From positions 126,839 through 190,838 of the forward strand of contig JAGBJG010000009.1 of NCBI GenBank assembly GCA_017934595.1: a stretch of 64,000 nt of DNA, in the 5' to 3' direction. The notes under the pieces were generated by a model. The model was not told the DNA's origin, made no database searches, and worked only from the letters and a program-made list of their open reading frames with translations. Source of the stretch: Bacilli bacterium. Its GTDB lineage: Bacteria > Bacillota_I > Bacilli_A > RF39 > UBA660. The number at the start of each line of letters is the position of its first letter. The stretch's first letter is position 1. The position numbers were made by a program, and so were the translations under genes. This document shows positions 1 through 9,633 of this stretch, piece by piece.

Positions 1-3000
1 TAGACGAATGGTCAAATGCGGGAGAATTAAATTTATTCAATGACCAAGTTAAAGTAGTTGAAATGCAAAGTGAAGCAGGTGCAGCAGGGTTAGTACATGG
101 TTCACTTAATGCAGGATTATTAACTAGTACATATACAGCTAGTCAAGGATTATTACTTATGATACCTAATATGTATAAAATAGCAGGTGAGATGCTTCCT
201 TGTGTCATGAATGTTGCTGCACGTAGTTTGTCTACACATGCATTATCTATATTTGGTGATCATCAAGATGTATATGCATGTAGATCTACTGGATTTTGTA
301 TGTTAGCTTCTTCTTCAGTAGCTGATGCACCTAATATGGCCGCAGTAGCCCATCTATCAGCTATTAAAGCTAGTCTACCTTTTATGCATTTCTTTGATGG
401 TTTTAGAACTTCTCATGAGATAGATAAAATAAATCTATTAGAAGCTTCTGATTTAAAACCACTATTAGATAAAGATGCTTTAAAGAAATTTAGGGATAGA
501 GCTTTAAATCCAGCTAAACCTTATACTATTGGTACAGCTCAAAATGATGATGTATATTTCCAAAATACTGAAGCTAGAAATAAATATTATGATGAAGCAG
601 TTAATATAGTAGAAGACTATATGAATAAAATAAATAAAATAACGGGTATGAATTATAAGCCATTTAATTATTATGGTTCAGAAAAAGCTACAAAAGTTAT
701 AGTAGCTATGGGATCAGTTTGTGAAACAATTAAAGAAGTAATAGATTATTTAAATGAAGATATTGGTTTAGTAGAAGTACATTTATATAGACCATTCTCA
801 GCTAAACATTTACTTAATGTATTACCTAAAACAGTTAAAAAAGTTGCGGTATTAGATAGAACTAAAGAAGCTGGTTCTAATGGTGAACCATTATACTTAG
901 ATGTTAAAAATGTATTATCTGATATAGAAGTAGTAGGTGGAAGATATGGACTATCTTCTAAAGATACTACTCCTGGTGATATCTATGCTGTATATAAAAT
1001 GTTAGATAAACCAGTTAATGATTTCACTATTGGTATAAAAGATGATATAACTAATAAGAGCTTAGATAGAGTAGAATTAAATACATCTACATCAGATGAG
1101 ATATTAATTTATGGATATGGTTCAGATGGTATGGTATCCGCATCTAAATCATTTATCAAGTTAGTAGGTAATTTAACAGATAAATATGTACAAGGATATT
1201 TCCAATATGATTCTAAAAAATCAGGTGGAGTTACTAAATGTCATTTAAGATTTAATGATAATATAATTAGATCTACATATTATGTTAATTCACCTAGTTT
1301 AATAGTTATTACTAAAGATGTATATTTATCTAAATTTGAAACATTATCAAATATAAAAGAAAATGGTACAGTAATAATTAATACTACATTAGATAAAGAT
1401 GAAATATTAAGTTATATACCATCTAATGATTTAAAAATATTAAAAGATAAGAAAGTTAAATTATATATAATTGACGCGAATAAAGTATCTAATGAAATCG
1501 GATTAGGTAATAAGATTAGTACTATTATGGAAAGTGTTATTGTTAAAATATCTAACTTAGTTCCTTATGAAAAAGCCAAAGAAGAAATGAAAGAATACGC
1601 CCATAAAAGATACTTTAAGAAAGGTGAAGAAGTAGTTAAAGCTAACTATAAAGCTATTGATGATGGCGCTAATTACTTAGAAGAAGTTAATTATGATGAC
1701 GCGATTGAAATAATTTATGATGATAATACTGAATATAATACTATTGAAAAGATTAACAAGAGATTAGGTGATACACTTCCTACATCTGCTTTTAATCCAA
1801 ATGGTATAACAGAATCAGCTTTAGCGTTAAAAGAAAAAAGAAATATAAGTGATGTAATTCCTAGATATACTAATATTAATTGTATAACTTGTGGAATGTG
1901 TTCACTATATTGCCCACATGGTGTTATAAGAAGTTATGAATTAACAGAAGAAGAATATAATAAAGCACCTGAAAATGTAAAAGCTAGATGTGTTAAAATG
2001 GGTAATACATATAATACAGTAGGTATATCTGCTAAGGACTGTACAGGTTGTGGTGTATGTACAACTGTATGTCCAGGTAAAGGTGGAGTTAAAGCCTTAG
2101 AATTAGTTCCTGTTACTAAAGAAGAAAAAGAAATAGAACAATCTATCTTTGATTATTTGGATAATAATATTGCTAATAATAGTAAATTACCAATTAACAC
2201 AGTTAAAGGTAGTCAACTAAAAAGACCTAAATTTGCATGTAGTGGTGCATGTGCTGGTTGTGGTGAAACAGCTTATATCAAACTATTAACTCAATTATTT
2301 GGTGATAATATGGTTATTAGTAACGCTACTGGATGTTCTTCAATTTATGGTGCGTCTTATCCATCTACACCATATAGTATTCCTTGGGCATCAAGTTTAT
2401 TTGAAGATAATGCTGAATATGGATATGGTATATTACTAGCTAATGAAACTATGAAAAATAGAATTAAAAACATTATGGAAAATAATATGGATAATTCTAA
2501 TAGTGAATTATTTAGTAAATGGTTAGAAAATCCTAATGATTATGAAAATACAAAATACGTATATGATAATTTAACAGATGATATTCCAGAAGAATTAAAA
2601 GATATTAAAGATTATATTGTAGCTAAAACTATATGGACAATAGGTGGAGATGGATGGGCTTATGATATTGGATTTGGTGGAATAGATCATGTACTAGCTT
2701 CAAACGATAATGTAAATATCTTAGTATTAGATAGTCAAGTATATTCTAATACAGGAGGCCAAGCATCTAAAGCTAGTCCTAAAGGTGTTATAGCTGAATT
2801 TGCATCAGCTGGTAAAAAGACAAGTAAAAAAGACTTAGCTAGAGTAGCTATGTCATATCCAAATGTATATGTTGGTCAAGTGTCATTAGGTGCTAATCCA
2901 AACGCGACTATAAAAGTAATGTTAGAAGCTTCTAAACATAATGGACCATCTATCATAATTGCTTATACTCCTTGTATATCTCATGGTATAAAAGGTGGAC

Positions 3001-3266
3001 TTATAAATAGTATAGAAGTAGAGAAGAAAGCTGCATCAACTGGATACTTCCCAATATTCCATTATAGTCCAGAAGACAAGAAATTTACTTTAGATTGTAA
3101 AGTTGACTTTGACAAGTATGAAGAATTCTTAGAAACACAAACCAGGTATTCGATGTTAAAGGTTGTAAACCCTGATAAAGCATTGAAATTACTAGAAGAA
3201 AACAAAAATGAAGCTATTGAAAGATTTAAGTATTACGAAAATTTGTCAAACGAAAGTGTAAAGTAA
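1..3266 (+). CDS. nifJ: Pyruvate:ferredoxin (flavodoxin) oxidoreductase, 5' truncated by window edge
   Basis: This enzyme oxidises pyruvate and CoA to acetyl-CoA and CO2 and passes the electrons to ferredoxin or flavodoxin; it is a core enzyme of anaerobes. The frame is open from base 3, and the Met at 63 is internal (VVEMQSEAGAAG is a family-internal motif), so roughly the first 100 residues lie upstream of the window. Visible parts, in order, are the pyrimidine-binding domain, the gamma domain, a two-[4Fe-4S] ferredoxin domain near 1880-2090 (CITCGMCSLYCP and CTGCGVCTTVCP), and the TPP domain with CSGACAGCGE and GDGWAYDIGFGGIDH. It ends with TAA. A monocistronic unit is likely, since a hairpin follows the stop. 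Identification is secure. Confidence 0.97.
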   Translation, partial: DEWSNAGELNLFNDQVKVVEMQSEAGAAGLVHGSLNAGLLTSTYTASQGLLLMIPNMYKIAGEMLPCVMNVAARSLSTHALSIFGDHQDVYACRSTGFCMLASSSVADAPNMAAVAHLSAIKASLPFMHFFDGFRTSHEIDKINLLEASDLKPLLDKDALKKFRDRALNPAKPYTIGTAQNDDVYFQNTEARNKYYDEAVNIVEDYMNKINKITGMNYKPFNYYGSEKATKVIVAMGSVCETIKEVIDYLNEDIGLVEVHLYRPFSAKHLLNVLPKTVKKVAVLDRTKEAGSNGEPLYLDVKNVLSDIEVVGGRYGLSSKDTTPGDIYAVYKMLDKPVNDFTIGIKDDITNKSLDRVELNTSTSDEILIYGYGSDGMVSASKSFIKLVGNLTDKYVQGYFQYDSKKSGGVTKCHLRFNDNIIRSTYYVNSPSLIVITKDVYLSKFETLSNIKENGTVIINTTLDKDEILSYIPSNDLKILKDKKVKLYIIDANKVSNEIGLGNKISTIMESVIVKISNLVPYEKAKEEMKEYAHKRYFKKGEEVVKANYKAIDDGANYLEEVNYDDAIEIIYDDNTEYNTIEKINKRLGDTLPTSAFNPNGITESALALKEKRNISDVIPRYTNINCITCGMCSLYCPHGVIRSYELTEEEYNKAPENVKARCVKMGNTYNTVGISAKDCTGCGVCTTVCPGKGGVKALELVPVTKEEKEIEQSIFDYLDNNIANNSKLPINTVKGSQLKRPKFACSGACAGCGETAYIKLLTQLFGDNMVISNATGCSSIYGASYPSTPYSIPWASSLFEDNAEYGYGILLANETMKNRIKNIMENNMDNSNSELFSKWLENPNDYENTKYVYDNLTDDIPEELKDIKDYIVAKTIWTIGGDGWAYDIGFGGIDHVLASNDNVNILVLDSQVYSNTGGQASKASPKGVIAEFASAGKKTSKKDLARVAMSYPNVYVGQVSLGANPNATIKVMLEASKHNGPSIIIAYTPCISHGIKGGLINSIEVEKKAASTGYFPIFHYSPEDKKFTLDCKVDFDKYEEFLETQTRYSMLKVVNPDKALKLLEENKNEAIERFKYYENLSNESVK

Positions 3267-3326
3267 GATAAAATTATTGACATATTTATTGATTATTTGA
3301 CAATTTATATAATATAATAAAATTGT

Positions 3327-3362
3327 AAGGATAAGAGGGGATTCGTCTAATCCTTCTTTTTT
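3327..3362 (+). terminator. Probable intrinsic terminator after nifJ
   Basis: An imperfect hairpin (AAGAGGGGATT paired with AATCCTTCTT through several G-U pairs) is followed by a T-run. It lies between nifJ and the pilin-like gene. Two TATAAT-like stretches just upstream (3308-3318) could instead form a promoter for a short transcript. Confidence 0.45.
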
Positions 3363-3442
3363 ATTGCTTAATTATTTTATAAAAACATATTGCTAAAAAA
3401 GTTGTTAGAATGTATAATTATATATAGAATAGGTGAGAGTAT

Positions 3443-3964
3443 ATGAATAAAAAAGGATTTACATTAATTGAGTTATTAGCTGTAATCGTAATATTAGCTA
3501 TAATAGCTTTGATAATAGTACCGGTAGTATCAAAAATAGTTGATAATGCTAGAAAAGAAACTGCAAAACGTAGTGTAGAAAATTATATTCAAGCTGCTAA
3601 CAATGCTGCTGCTATATCACTAATAGATAAGGATAGAGGAATTGATATTAAAGAAGATTACTATATTTTAGAAACTGGTGAAACAGATGCAGATTTATTA
3701 AAAGTAGATATCAAGGGTGAAAGACCAAAATATTCATATTTAGAATTTGATGTAACAGCTAGAACAGTAAAGACTGCAAAGGTATGCTTTGGTAAATATA
3801 ATTTTAATTATAATAATGGTAAAGTAGAAAGTACTAATACAGATTATTGTGCAGGTGCGAAAGGATTCGATGCTTCACAAATATCATATACTAATGAAGC
3901 GTCTACAAATAATTGTGATAATGTTTCTTGTGCATTAGATGAGTTATATGGGAAATTACATTAG
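3443..3964 (+). CDS. Type IV pilin-like protein with prepilin leader
   Basis: The 173-residue protein starts with the class III prepilin motif KKGFTLIEL, followed by a long hydrophobic helix (to about residue 32) and a charged linker. This is the N-methylation/type IV pilin and pseudopilin signature, processed by a PilD-like peptidase and anchored in the membrane before assembly. The remaining globular domain has Cys pairs (CFG, DYCAG, NNCDNVSC) that could form disulfides. The start is fixed by AGGTGA 5 nt upstream. No pilus assembly genes are in the window. The last 20 residues resemble a segment of the next protein (see findings). Whether it is a pilus, pseudopilus or lone surface protein cannot be told. 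Confidence 0.8.
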   Translation: MNKKGFTLIELLAVIVILAIIALIIVPVVSKIVDNARKETAKRSVENYIQAANNAAAISLIDKDRGIDIKEDYYILETGETDADLLKVDIKGERPKYSYLEFDVTARTVKTAKVCFGKYNFNYNNGKVESTNTDYCAGAKGFDASQISYTNEASTNNCDNVSCALDELYGKLH

Positions 3965-3986
3965 AAGTATCAGATGATACTTTTTA
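3965..3986 (+). terminator. Weak intrinsic terminator or attenuator
   Basis: AAGTATC and GATACTT form a 7-bp hairpin with a 4-nt loop followed by T residues. It lies directly after the pilin stop codon and before the SD of the glycine-rich protein, so it may reduce rather than abolish read-through. Confidence 0.5.
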
Positions 3987-4004
3987 ATGTTAAGGAGGAT
4001 AACA

Positions 4005-5093
4005 ATGGGTTTTATTAAGAAAAATATTAAATTATTTGTAGGAATATTAATTGGTATGTTGATGAGTGGTGGAGTAGTGTTCGCTGCTACATTAATGAAT
4101 GCTAATGAGGTTGCATATATACCTAGTGATAATGGTTGGAATGTAAATGATGTTAAATCAGCTTTAGACCAATTATATAATAAGGCATTCCCTGAATGTG
4201 AATATAGTGCAGGAGCAACATGGACTTTTGATTATGCTGGTGTTGCACAAGATTTTAGTGTACCTTGTGATGGCTCTTATAAGATTGAACTTTGGGGAGC
4301 TCAAGGTGGTGGAAATACCACAAGAGGATTTGGTGCATATACTAAAGGTGTAATCGGATTAAATGCGAACGAAAAACTATATGTATATGTTGGCAATAAA
4401 CCTGATTTAAAAGATAATAATTATAATGGTGGTGGAAACGCTAATAATAGTTATTATCCTACATATGATGGTGGTGGAGCTACTGACGTTAGATATTTCA
4501 GTCAAACACCTTCAGGTGCTGATTTAGCATGGGATTCATTTAATGGCTTAAAAGCCAGAATAATGGTAGCCGCTGGAGCTGGTGGTTATGGTACTTATAA
4601 TGAACGCCAAGGTGCTTCTGGTGGCGGATTAGTAGGTTATGATGCTGAAGGATACGCGACTGGAGGAACACAAACAGCAGGTGGTTCTAAAGGTAATGCT
4701 GGTGGACATAATGGAACATTTGGTAAAGGTGGAGATGGTGAATTGACTTACGGCGGTGGTGCCGGAGGCGGTGGCTACTACGGTGGTGGCGGAAATGGTA
4801 ATAGTTATTCTGTATGGGAAGGCGCTGGTGGTTCATCATTTATATCAGGACACGGTGGATGTAATGCAATCGCTGAAAACTCAACTAGTGATAATATAAT
4901 TCATAGAAATACATCAGAACATTTCAGTGGTAAAATATTTACTGAAACTGTTATGATAGACGGTAATGGATATAGTTGGACAACTGAAAAAACTGCTCAA
5001 GCAGATGGAATGCCAACACATGATGGTTCTAGTACTATGACAGGTAATGCTGGTAATGGTTTCGCTAGAATTACTTTGGTAAGTTTAAACTAA
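4005..5093 (+). CDS. Secreted or anchored glycine-rich surface protein
   Basis: The protein has 362 residues. A short basic start (MGFIKKNIK) and one hydrophobic segment ending near Ala-Ala form a signal peptide or anchor. After that comes an ALDQLYNK motif, then a domain very rich in Gly-Gly-Gly (for example from about 4560 to 4840), as in bacterial glycine-rich secreted proteins. A more distal ATG-like start at 3987 is possible, but AAGGAGG at 3992-3998 fits ATG 4005. It shares the V-x-x-ALDxLY motif with the pilin-like protein encoded just upstream, which suggests that the two act at the same surface. Its molecular function is unknown. Confidence 0.75.
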   Translation: MGFIKKNIKLFVGILIGMLMSGGVVFAATLMNANEVAYIPSDNGWNVNDVKSALDQLYNKAFPECEYSAGATWTFDYAGVAQDFSVPCDGSYKIELWGAQGGGNTTRGFGAYTKGVIGLNANEKLYVYVGNKPDLKDNNYNGGGNANNSYYPTYDGGGATDVRYFSQTPSGADLAWDSFNGLKARIMVAAGAGGYGTYNERQGASGGGLVGYDAEGYATGGTQTAGGSKGNAGGHNGTFGKGGDGELTYGGGAGGGGYYGGGGNGNSYSVWEGAGGSSFISGHGGCNAIAENSTSDNIIHRNTSEHFSGKIFTETVMIDGNGYSWTTEKTAQADGMPTHDGSSTMTGNAGNGFARITLVSLN

Positions 5094-5097
5094 TAAA

Positions 5098-5128
5098 AAA
5101 ATAGTGATTATTCAGTAATCACTATTTT
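5098..5128. terminator. Bidirectional terminator between convergent genes
   Basis: ATAGTGATTA and TAATCACTAT pair perfectly around a 5-nt loop with A-runs on one side and T-runs on the other. It serves the glycine-rich gene and nrdG, and it contains the last codons of nrdG. Confidence 0.85.
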
Positions 5129-5596
5129 ATTTTGCTTTAAACTTTTTTGTACATCGATAACTCTTTGGTTAGATGAACCTTTCCATTTAAGTCTAGGATC
5201 TCTTAATTCATCTACATATTGACCATCTACTAAGACATCTATATATTTAAGTACTTCTTGATTTTTTAATTGCTCAAATAGAAATCCTGTCCATACCCAT
5301 AGTGTTTTATTAGGGTATTTTTCTTTAAATGCTTGAGCTAAAGTAAGGGTTCCTTCGATATTAACTGGATGCATAGGTTCACCACCTAATATAGATAATC
5401 CTTTAATATAATCTTCACTACATAAATCTAATACTTTATCTATAGTCTCAATAGTAAATTCTTTTCCACCATTGAAATCCCACGTTTCACTGTTGAAACA
5501 ATTTTTACAATGGAATGCACAGCCTTGGAAGAAGATTGATACTCTTACACCAGGGCCATCAGCAATATCCATTTTTCTTATTTGATTATATCTCAT
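5108..5596 (-). CDS. nrdG: Anaerobic ribonucleotide reductase activating protein (radical SAM)
   Basis: NrdG cleaves S-adenosylmethionine through a [4Fe-4S] cluster to install the glycyl radical on NrdD. The cluster motif CxxxCxxC is visible as CAFHCKNC, followed by a GGE motif (SILGGEP). The length, 162 residues, is usual. Its start overlaps the nrdD stop by 4 nt (ATGA), so translation is coupled. The two genes form one operon read away from the divergent Crp/Fnr gene. Confidence 0.97.
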   Translation of the reverse strand: MRYNQIRKMDIADGPGVRVSIFFQGCAFHCKNCFNSETWDFNGGKEFTIETIDKVLDLCSEDYIKGLSILGGEPMHPVNIEGTLTLAQAFKEKYPNKTLWVWTGFLFEQLKNQEVLKYIDVLVDGQYVDELRDPRLKWKGSSNQRVIDVQKSLKQNKIVITE

Positions 5597-7785
5597 TCAG
5601 CTATTTTATTATCTACGTGTAAAACTCTTTCTTTGATTTCTTGAGTTCTACCTTTGTTCCAGAAGTTAGCTCCGATGTAACCACAAGTTCTTCTTGCTAC
5701 ATTCATCTTATCATGGTCTCTATTACCACAGTTAGGGCAATACCATTCAAGATTATCATCGATTAATATTTCACCTGTATAACCACATTGATGGCAGTAA
5801 TCAGATTTAGTATTTAATTCTGCATACATGATATTATTATAAATAAATTCAATAATTTCTAATACAGCAGGAATATTATTTTCTAGGTTAGGAGTTTCTA
5901 CATAAGATATAGCTCCACCTGGAGATAATCTTTGGAACTCTGATTCTAATTTTAATTTAGTGAATGCATCGATTTCTTCAAATACTGGTACGTGATATGA
6001 GTTAGTAATATAATCTCTATCAGTAATACCTTTTATAACACCAAATCTTTCTCTTAAACATTTAGCGAATTTATAAGTTGTGGATTCAATTGGTGTACCA
6101 TATACTGAGTAATCAATATTTTCTTCATCTTTCCATTTTTTACACATATCATTCATGTGTTGCATAACAGCAAGACCGAAATCTTTACCTTTACCATTAT
6201 CAGTATGTGAATGACCAGTCATATATTTAACACATTCATATAAACCAGCATAACCTAATGATATAGTAGAGTAACCATTATGTAATAAATCATGGATAGA
6301 TTCACCTTTATCTAATCTAGCTAACGCGCCATGTTGCCATAAGATTGGAGCAACATCAGAAGTTACCTTAGCTAATCTTTTATGTCTAGCTTGTAATGCT
6401 CTATGACATAACTCTAATCTTTCATCAAAGATTTGCCAGAATAAATCCATATCTTTACCAGCTGATAATGCTACATCTGGTAAGTTAATAGTAACAACAC
6501 CTTGGTTAAATCTACCATAGTATTTACCTTTACCAGGAACATAGTTCTTAGCTTTAGCAACATTACCTAAGCTAATTGATCTATCAGGGGTTAAGAAAGA
6601 TCTACATCCCATACAAGGATAACAATCACCTTGTCCTAATTCATTAATCTTTAATTCTTTCATTACTTTTTCAGAAATATAATCTGGAACCATTCTCTTA
6701 GCAGTACATTTAGCAGCTAATTCGGTTAAGTAATAATATTTACCTTTCTTATCCATATTATCTTCTTCAAGTACGTATAGAAGTTTAGGGAAAGCTGGAG
6801 TAATATATACACCTTGTTCATTTTTCATACCTTGAATTCTTTGTTTTAAGAATTCTTCAATTAACATAGCTAATTCATCTTTGTATTCTTCTGTTTCACC
6901 TAAATACATACAAACTGATAAGAATGGAGCTTGACCATTAGTTGTAGTCATTGAATTAATTTGGTATTGGAATGTTTGAACTCCATCAGTAATTTCTTTA
7001 GCTAAATCTTCTTTAGCAAATTTTTCAATTTGTTCTTTAGTTAATTTTCTTTTCTTGTATTTATCTAAATATTTTTCATAACTAGCACGAATGAATGGCG
7101 CTAAATGTGTAAGTGTAATAGTACATCCACCATATTGAGAAGATGATACTGCTGTAATTAATTGAGTCGCGATTGTCATAGCTGTTAAGAATCTATGTGG
7201 TTTTTCTATCATAACTCCATTAATATTAGTACCATTTTGAAGCATATCTTCTAAGTTGATTAAGTCACAGTTATGTAATGCGTTTTGAGCATAATAGTCA
7301 GCGTCATGGAAGTGAATAACACCTTCGTCATGAGCTTCAACGATATCTTCAGGAAGTAAAAATCTTCTTGTTATATCTGTACTAGTAATACCAGCTAAGT
7401 AATCTCTTTGAGTAGTGATTACAGTCGCGTTTTTATTAGAGTTTTCAGTATTCCAATATTCTGATTCACCATTAATTAATTCTTTAATAGATCTATCAGT
7501 AGTATTGCTTCTTCTTACTAACTCTCTAGTATATCTATATGTAATATATTTTTTAGCTAAAACGTATTTACCTAAATTCATAAGACGCATCTCAATGATA
7601 TCTTGGATATCTTCAACTAGCATACGTTTTTTCTTTAACCCTTCAATATATTTAATGATATTTTTAATTTGTACTGGAGATACTTGTTCTTCTTCAGGAA
7701 CTTCGGCATTAGCTTTTTCAATAGCAGCCTCAATTTTCTCTGGTGAATAATCTACAATATGTCCATCTCTTTTGATTATTTTCAT
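5593..7785 (-). CDS. nrdD: Anaerobic ribonucleoside-triphosphate reductase, class III
   Basis: NrdD reduces NTPs to dNTPs under anoxia using a glycyl radical. The 730-residue protein has an N-terminal ATP-cone (KRDGHIVDYSPEKIEAAI), the NRDD core, a zinc site near the C-terminus (CHQCG and CPNCG), and the glycyl radical loop RRTCGYIGANFW. The SD lies a few bases upstream of ATG 7785. The promoter region (7786-7897) is shared with a divergent Crp/Fnr-type regulator and contains a perfect palindrome, so oxygen- or redox-responsive control is likely. Family assignment is secure. Confidence 0.98.
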   Translation of the reverse strand: MKIIKRDGHIVDYSPEKIEAAIEKANAEVPEEEQVSPVQIKNIIKYIEGLKKKRMLVEDIQDIIEMRLMNLGKYVLAKKYITYRYTRELVRRSNTTDRSIKELINGESEYWNTENSNKNATVITTQRDYLAGITSTDITRRFLLPEDIVEAHDEGVIHFHDADYYAQNALHNCDLINLEDMLQNGTNINGVMIEKPHRFLTAMTIATQLITAVSSSQYGGCTITLTHLAPFIRASYEKYLDKYKKRKLTKEQIEKFAKEDLAKEITDGVQTFQYQINSMTTTNGQAPFLSVCMYLGETEEYKDELAMLIEEFLKQRIQGMKNEQGVYITPAFPKLLYVLEEDNMDKKGKYYYLTELAAKCTAKRMVPDYISEKVMKELKINELGQGDCYPCMGCRSFLTPDRSISLGNVAKAKNYVPGKGKYYGRFNQGVVTINLPDVALSAGKDMDLFWQIFDERLELCHRALQARHKRLAKVTSDVAPILWQHGALARLDKGESIHDLLHNGYSTISLGYAGLYECVKYMTGHSHTDNGKGKDFGLAVMQHMNDMCKKWKDEENIDYSVYGTPIESTTYKFAKCLRERFGVIKGITDRDYITNSYHVPVFEEIDAFTKLKLESEFQRLSPGGAISYVETPNLENNIPAVLEIIEFIYNNIMYAELNTKSDYCHQCGYTGEILIDDNLEWYCPNCGNRDHDKMNVARRTCGYIGANFWNKGRTQEIKERVLHVDNKIAE

Positions 7786-7814
7786 ACTTCATACATCCTT
7801 CCTTATTCTCCATC

Positions 7815-7823
7815 ATTGTAGCA
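7815..7823 (-). promoter_or_regulatory. nrdDG promoter, extended -10
   Basis: On the minus strand TGCTACAAT forms an extended -10 element. The expected -35 zone (about 7838-7843) is not consensus and touches the palindrome at 7842-7859, which fits activator- or repressor-dependent control. Confidence 0.55.
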
Positions 7824-7841
7824 CAATTCCTATAAAAAACA

Positions 7842-7859
7842 TTGTTGCATTTGCAACAA
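7842..7859. promoter_or_regulatory. Palindromic operator between nrdDG and Crp/Fnr regulator
   Basis: TTGTTGCA and TGCAACAA form a perfect 8-bp inverted repeat with a 2-bp spacer. It overlaps the -35 region of both divergent promoters: TTGCAA at 7851 is the likely -35 for the regulator gene, with TAAAAT at 7874-7879. The symmetry and size suit a Crp/Fnr dimer site. Confidence 0.65.
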
Positions 7860-7897
7860 ATCATAATTTTTGATAAAATATTTATAGAGGTGTAAAT

Positions 7898-8527
7898 ATG
7901 ATAGATGTATTTAATAATATAACGTTAAAAAATAAGGGCAAACTCTTAAAAATGCTTCGTGGGCATAATGTAAAATATACAAAAAGTCAAACAATTATTG
8001 ACCATTTAAATGATCAAGATGATATCGCAATTGTTAACTATGGAACTATCCAAGTTTTGAGAAATAATTATAACGGTACTACTACTATTATAGAAGAATA
8101 TAATCAAGGTGATCTTATTAGTTCAAATCATATTTATCTAAGAGACAATGATACATTTATTTATGCCAAGGAAGATAGTGAAGTGTTGCTTTTTAGTTAT
8201 GTGGCTATCATAAATCAAGATACTAAAGATTTTACGTATAATCAGTTTTTAAAAAATCTATTTATTATTCTAAATGAAACAATAGAATATAAAAATGAAA
8301 GAATTCAAATTTTATCTAAACGAAGTATAAGAGATAAATTGCTAGAATATTTTAATATCATGTCTACTAAAAGTGGTTCTAGAACAATACATTTACCATT
8401 TAACTTTTCTGATTTAGCTAATTATCTAGCTATTGATAGAAGTGCAATGGCAAGAGAATTAGGTTATTTAAAAGAAGAAGGATTTATATCAGTAAAAGGT
8501 AAGAGAATAACTTTACTTTATAATTAA
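7898..8527 (+). CDS. Crp/Fnr family transcriptional regulator
   Basis: The 209-residue protein has an N-terminal cyclic-nucleotide-binding-like beta-barrel and a C-terminal winged helix of the Crp type (RSIRDKLLEYF, then LPFNFSDLANYLAIDRSAMARELGYLKEEGFI). The cAMP-binding arginine/serine motif of true CRP is not evident, and there is no N-terminal cysteine cluster as in FNR, so its signal is unknown. It is divergent from nrdDG and shares the palindromic operator, so it probably controls anaerobic deoxynucleotide synthesis and itself. SD is GAGGTG. Confidence 0.85.
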   Translation: MIDVFNNITLKNKGKLLKMLRGHNVKYTKSQTIIDHLNDQDDIAIVNYGTIQVLRNNYNGTTTIIEEYNQGDLISSNHIYLRDNDTFIYAKEDSEVLLFSYVAIINQDTKDFTYNQFLKNLFIILNETIEYKNERIQILSKRSIRDKLLEYFNIMSTKSGSRTIHLPFNFSDLANYLAIDRSAMARELGYLKEEGFISVKGKRITLLYN

Positions 8528-8556
8528 AAAGTACTTTCTAAAAAGTGCTTTTTTTG
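8526..8556 (+). terminator. Intrinsic terminator
   Basis: AAAAAGTAC pairs with GTGCTTTTT (one G-U) and runs into seven T residues. It ends the regulator transcript. Confidence 0.8.
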
Positions 8557-8563
8557 TTATAAT
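8555..8563 (+). promoter_or_regulatory. queA promoter, extended -10
   Basis: TGTTATAAT lies directly in the tail of the preceding terminator. There is no clear -35. Confidence 0.65.
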
Positions 8564-8584
8564 ATAAAGACGGAAGTGATGCAG

Positions 8585-9607
8585 ATGAAAACTAGTGATT
8601 TTGATTATGAATTACCTGAAGAGTTAATTGCACAAACACCTCTTAAGGATAGATCATCATCTAGACTTATGGTTTTGGATAAATTTACTGGTGATATTGA
8701 ACATAAAAAATTTAGTGATATAACAGATTATTTAAAAGCAGGCGATGTATTAGTAATAAATGATACTAAGGTTATTCCAGCTAGATTAATGGGTACTAAA
8801 ATAGATACAGGCGCTGTTATAGAATTATTACTTTTAAAAGATATGGGTAATGATGAATGGGAATGTTTATCAAGACCTCAAAAAAGATTACATGTCGGAA
8901 CTGTTATTAAATTTAGTGATGAATTAAGTGCTGAAGTAACTAGTTTACTAGATGATGGTATTACTCATGTTAAATTATTATATAAAGGTATATTAATGGA
9001 AATATTAGATAGGTTAGGTGAAATGCCATTACCTCCATATATTCATGAAAAGTTAAAAGAAAAAGATAGATATAATACTGTTTATGCTAAAAATATAGGT
9101 AGTGCAGCTGCTCCAACAGCAGGATTACACTTTACTAAAGAATTATTAAGTGAATTAAAAGAAAAAGGTGTAATAGTAACTAATGTAACACTTCATGTAG
9201 GTTTGGGTACATTTAGACCAGTTGAAGTAGATGATATAAATAATCATAAGATGCATTCTGAATTTTATATTATGAGTGAAGAAACAGCTAATATATTAAA
9301 TAAGGCTAAAAAAGAATCAAGAAGAATTATATCTGTTGGTACAACTAGTACAAGAACATTAGAAACTATTATGGGTAAATATGGTGAATTTAAAGCTTGT
9401 TCAGGAAATACTGATATATTTATTTATCCAGGATATGAATTTAAAGCTATTGATGCTTTAATTACTAATTTCCATTTACCTAAATCAACACTTATTATGT
9501 TAGTAAGTGCCTTAGCAGGTAAAGATAATGTTTTAAATGCTTATAAAGAAGCAGTAAAAGAAGAATATCGTTTCTTTAGTTTTGGAGATGCAATGTTTAT
9601 AAAATAA
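8585..9607 (+). CDS. queA: S-adenosylmethionine:tRNA ribosyltransferase-isomerase
   Basis: QueA transfers the ribosyl part of SAM to preQ1 in tRNA to form epoxyqueuosine. The family start [15 protein letters not shown] and internal motifs ([40 protein letters not shown]) are all present, and the length of about 340 residues is normal. GTG 8576 and ATG 8579 also lie in frame, but GGAAG at 8572 and the family N-terminus ([10 protein letters not shown]) favour ATG 8585. It stands in a run with two other tRNA modification genes, miaA and thiI, separated by one peptidase-like gene. Confidence 0.96.
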   Translation: MKTSDFDYELPEELIAQTPLKDRSSSRLMVLDKFTGDIEHKKFSDITDYLKAGDVLVINDTKVIPARLMGTKIDTGAVIELLLLKDMGNDEWECLSRPQKRLHVGTVIKFSDELSAEVTSLLDDGITHVKLLYKGILMEILDRLGEMPLPPYIHEKLKEKDRYNTVYAKNIGSAAAPTAGLHFTKELLSELKEKGVIVTNVTLHVGLGTFRPVEVDDINNHKMHSEFYIMSEETANILNKAKKESRRIISVGTTSTRTLETIMGKYGEFKACSGNTDIFIYPGYEFKAIDALITNFHLPKSTLIMLVSALAGKDNVLNAYKEAVKEEYRFFSFGDAMFIK

Positions 9608-9633
9608 GAATAAAAAGGTTCATAGGAGGACGT

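Noticed and set aside
7415-7750. Plus-strand frame of 111 codons inside nrdD
   Set aside because: Antisense shadow of the ATP-cone region, with no SD or promoter.
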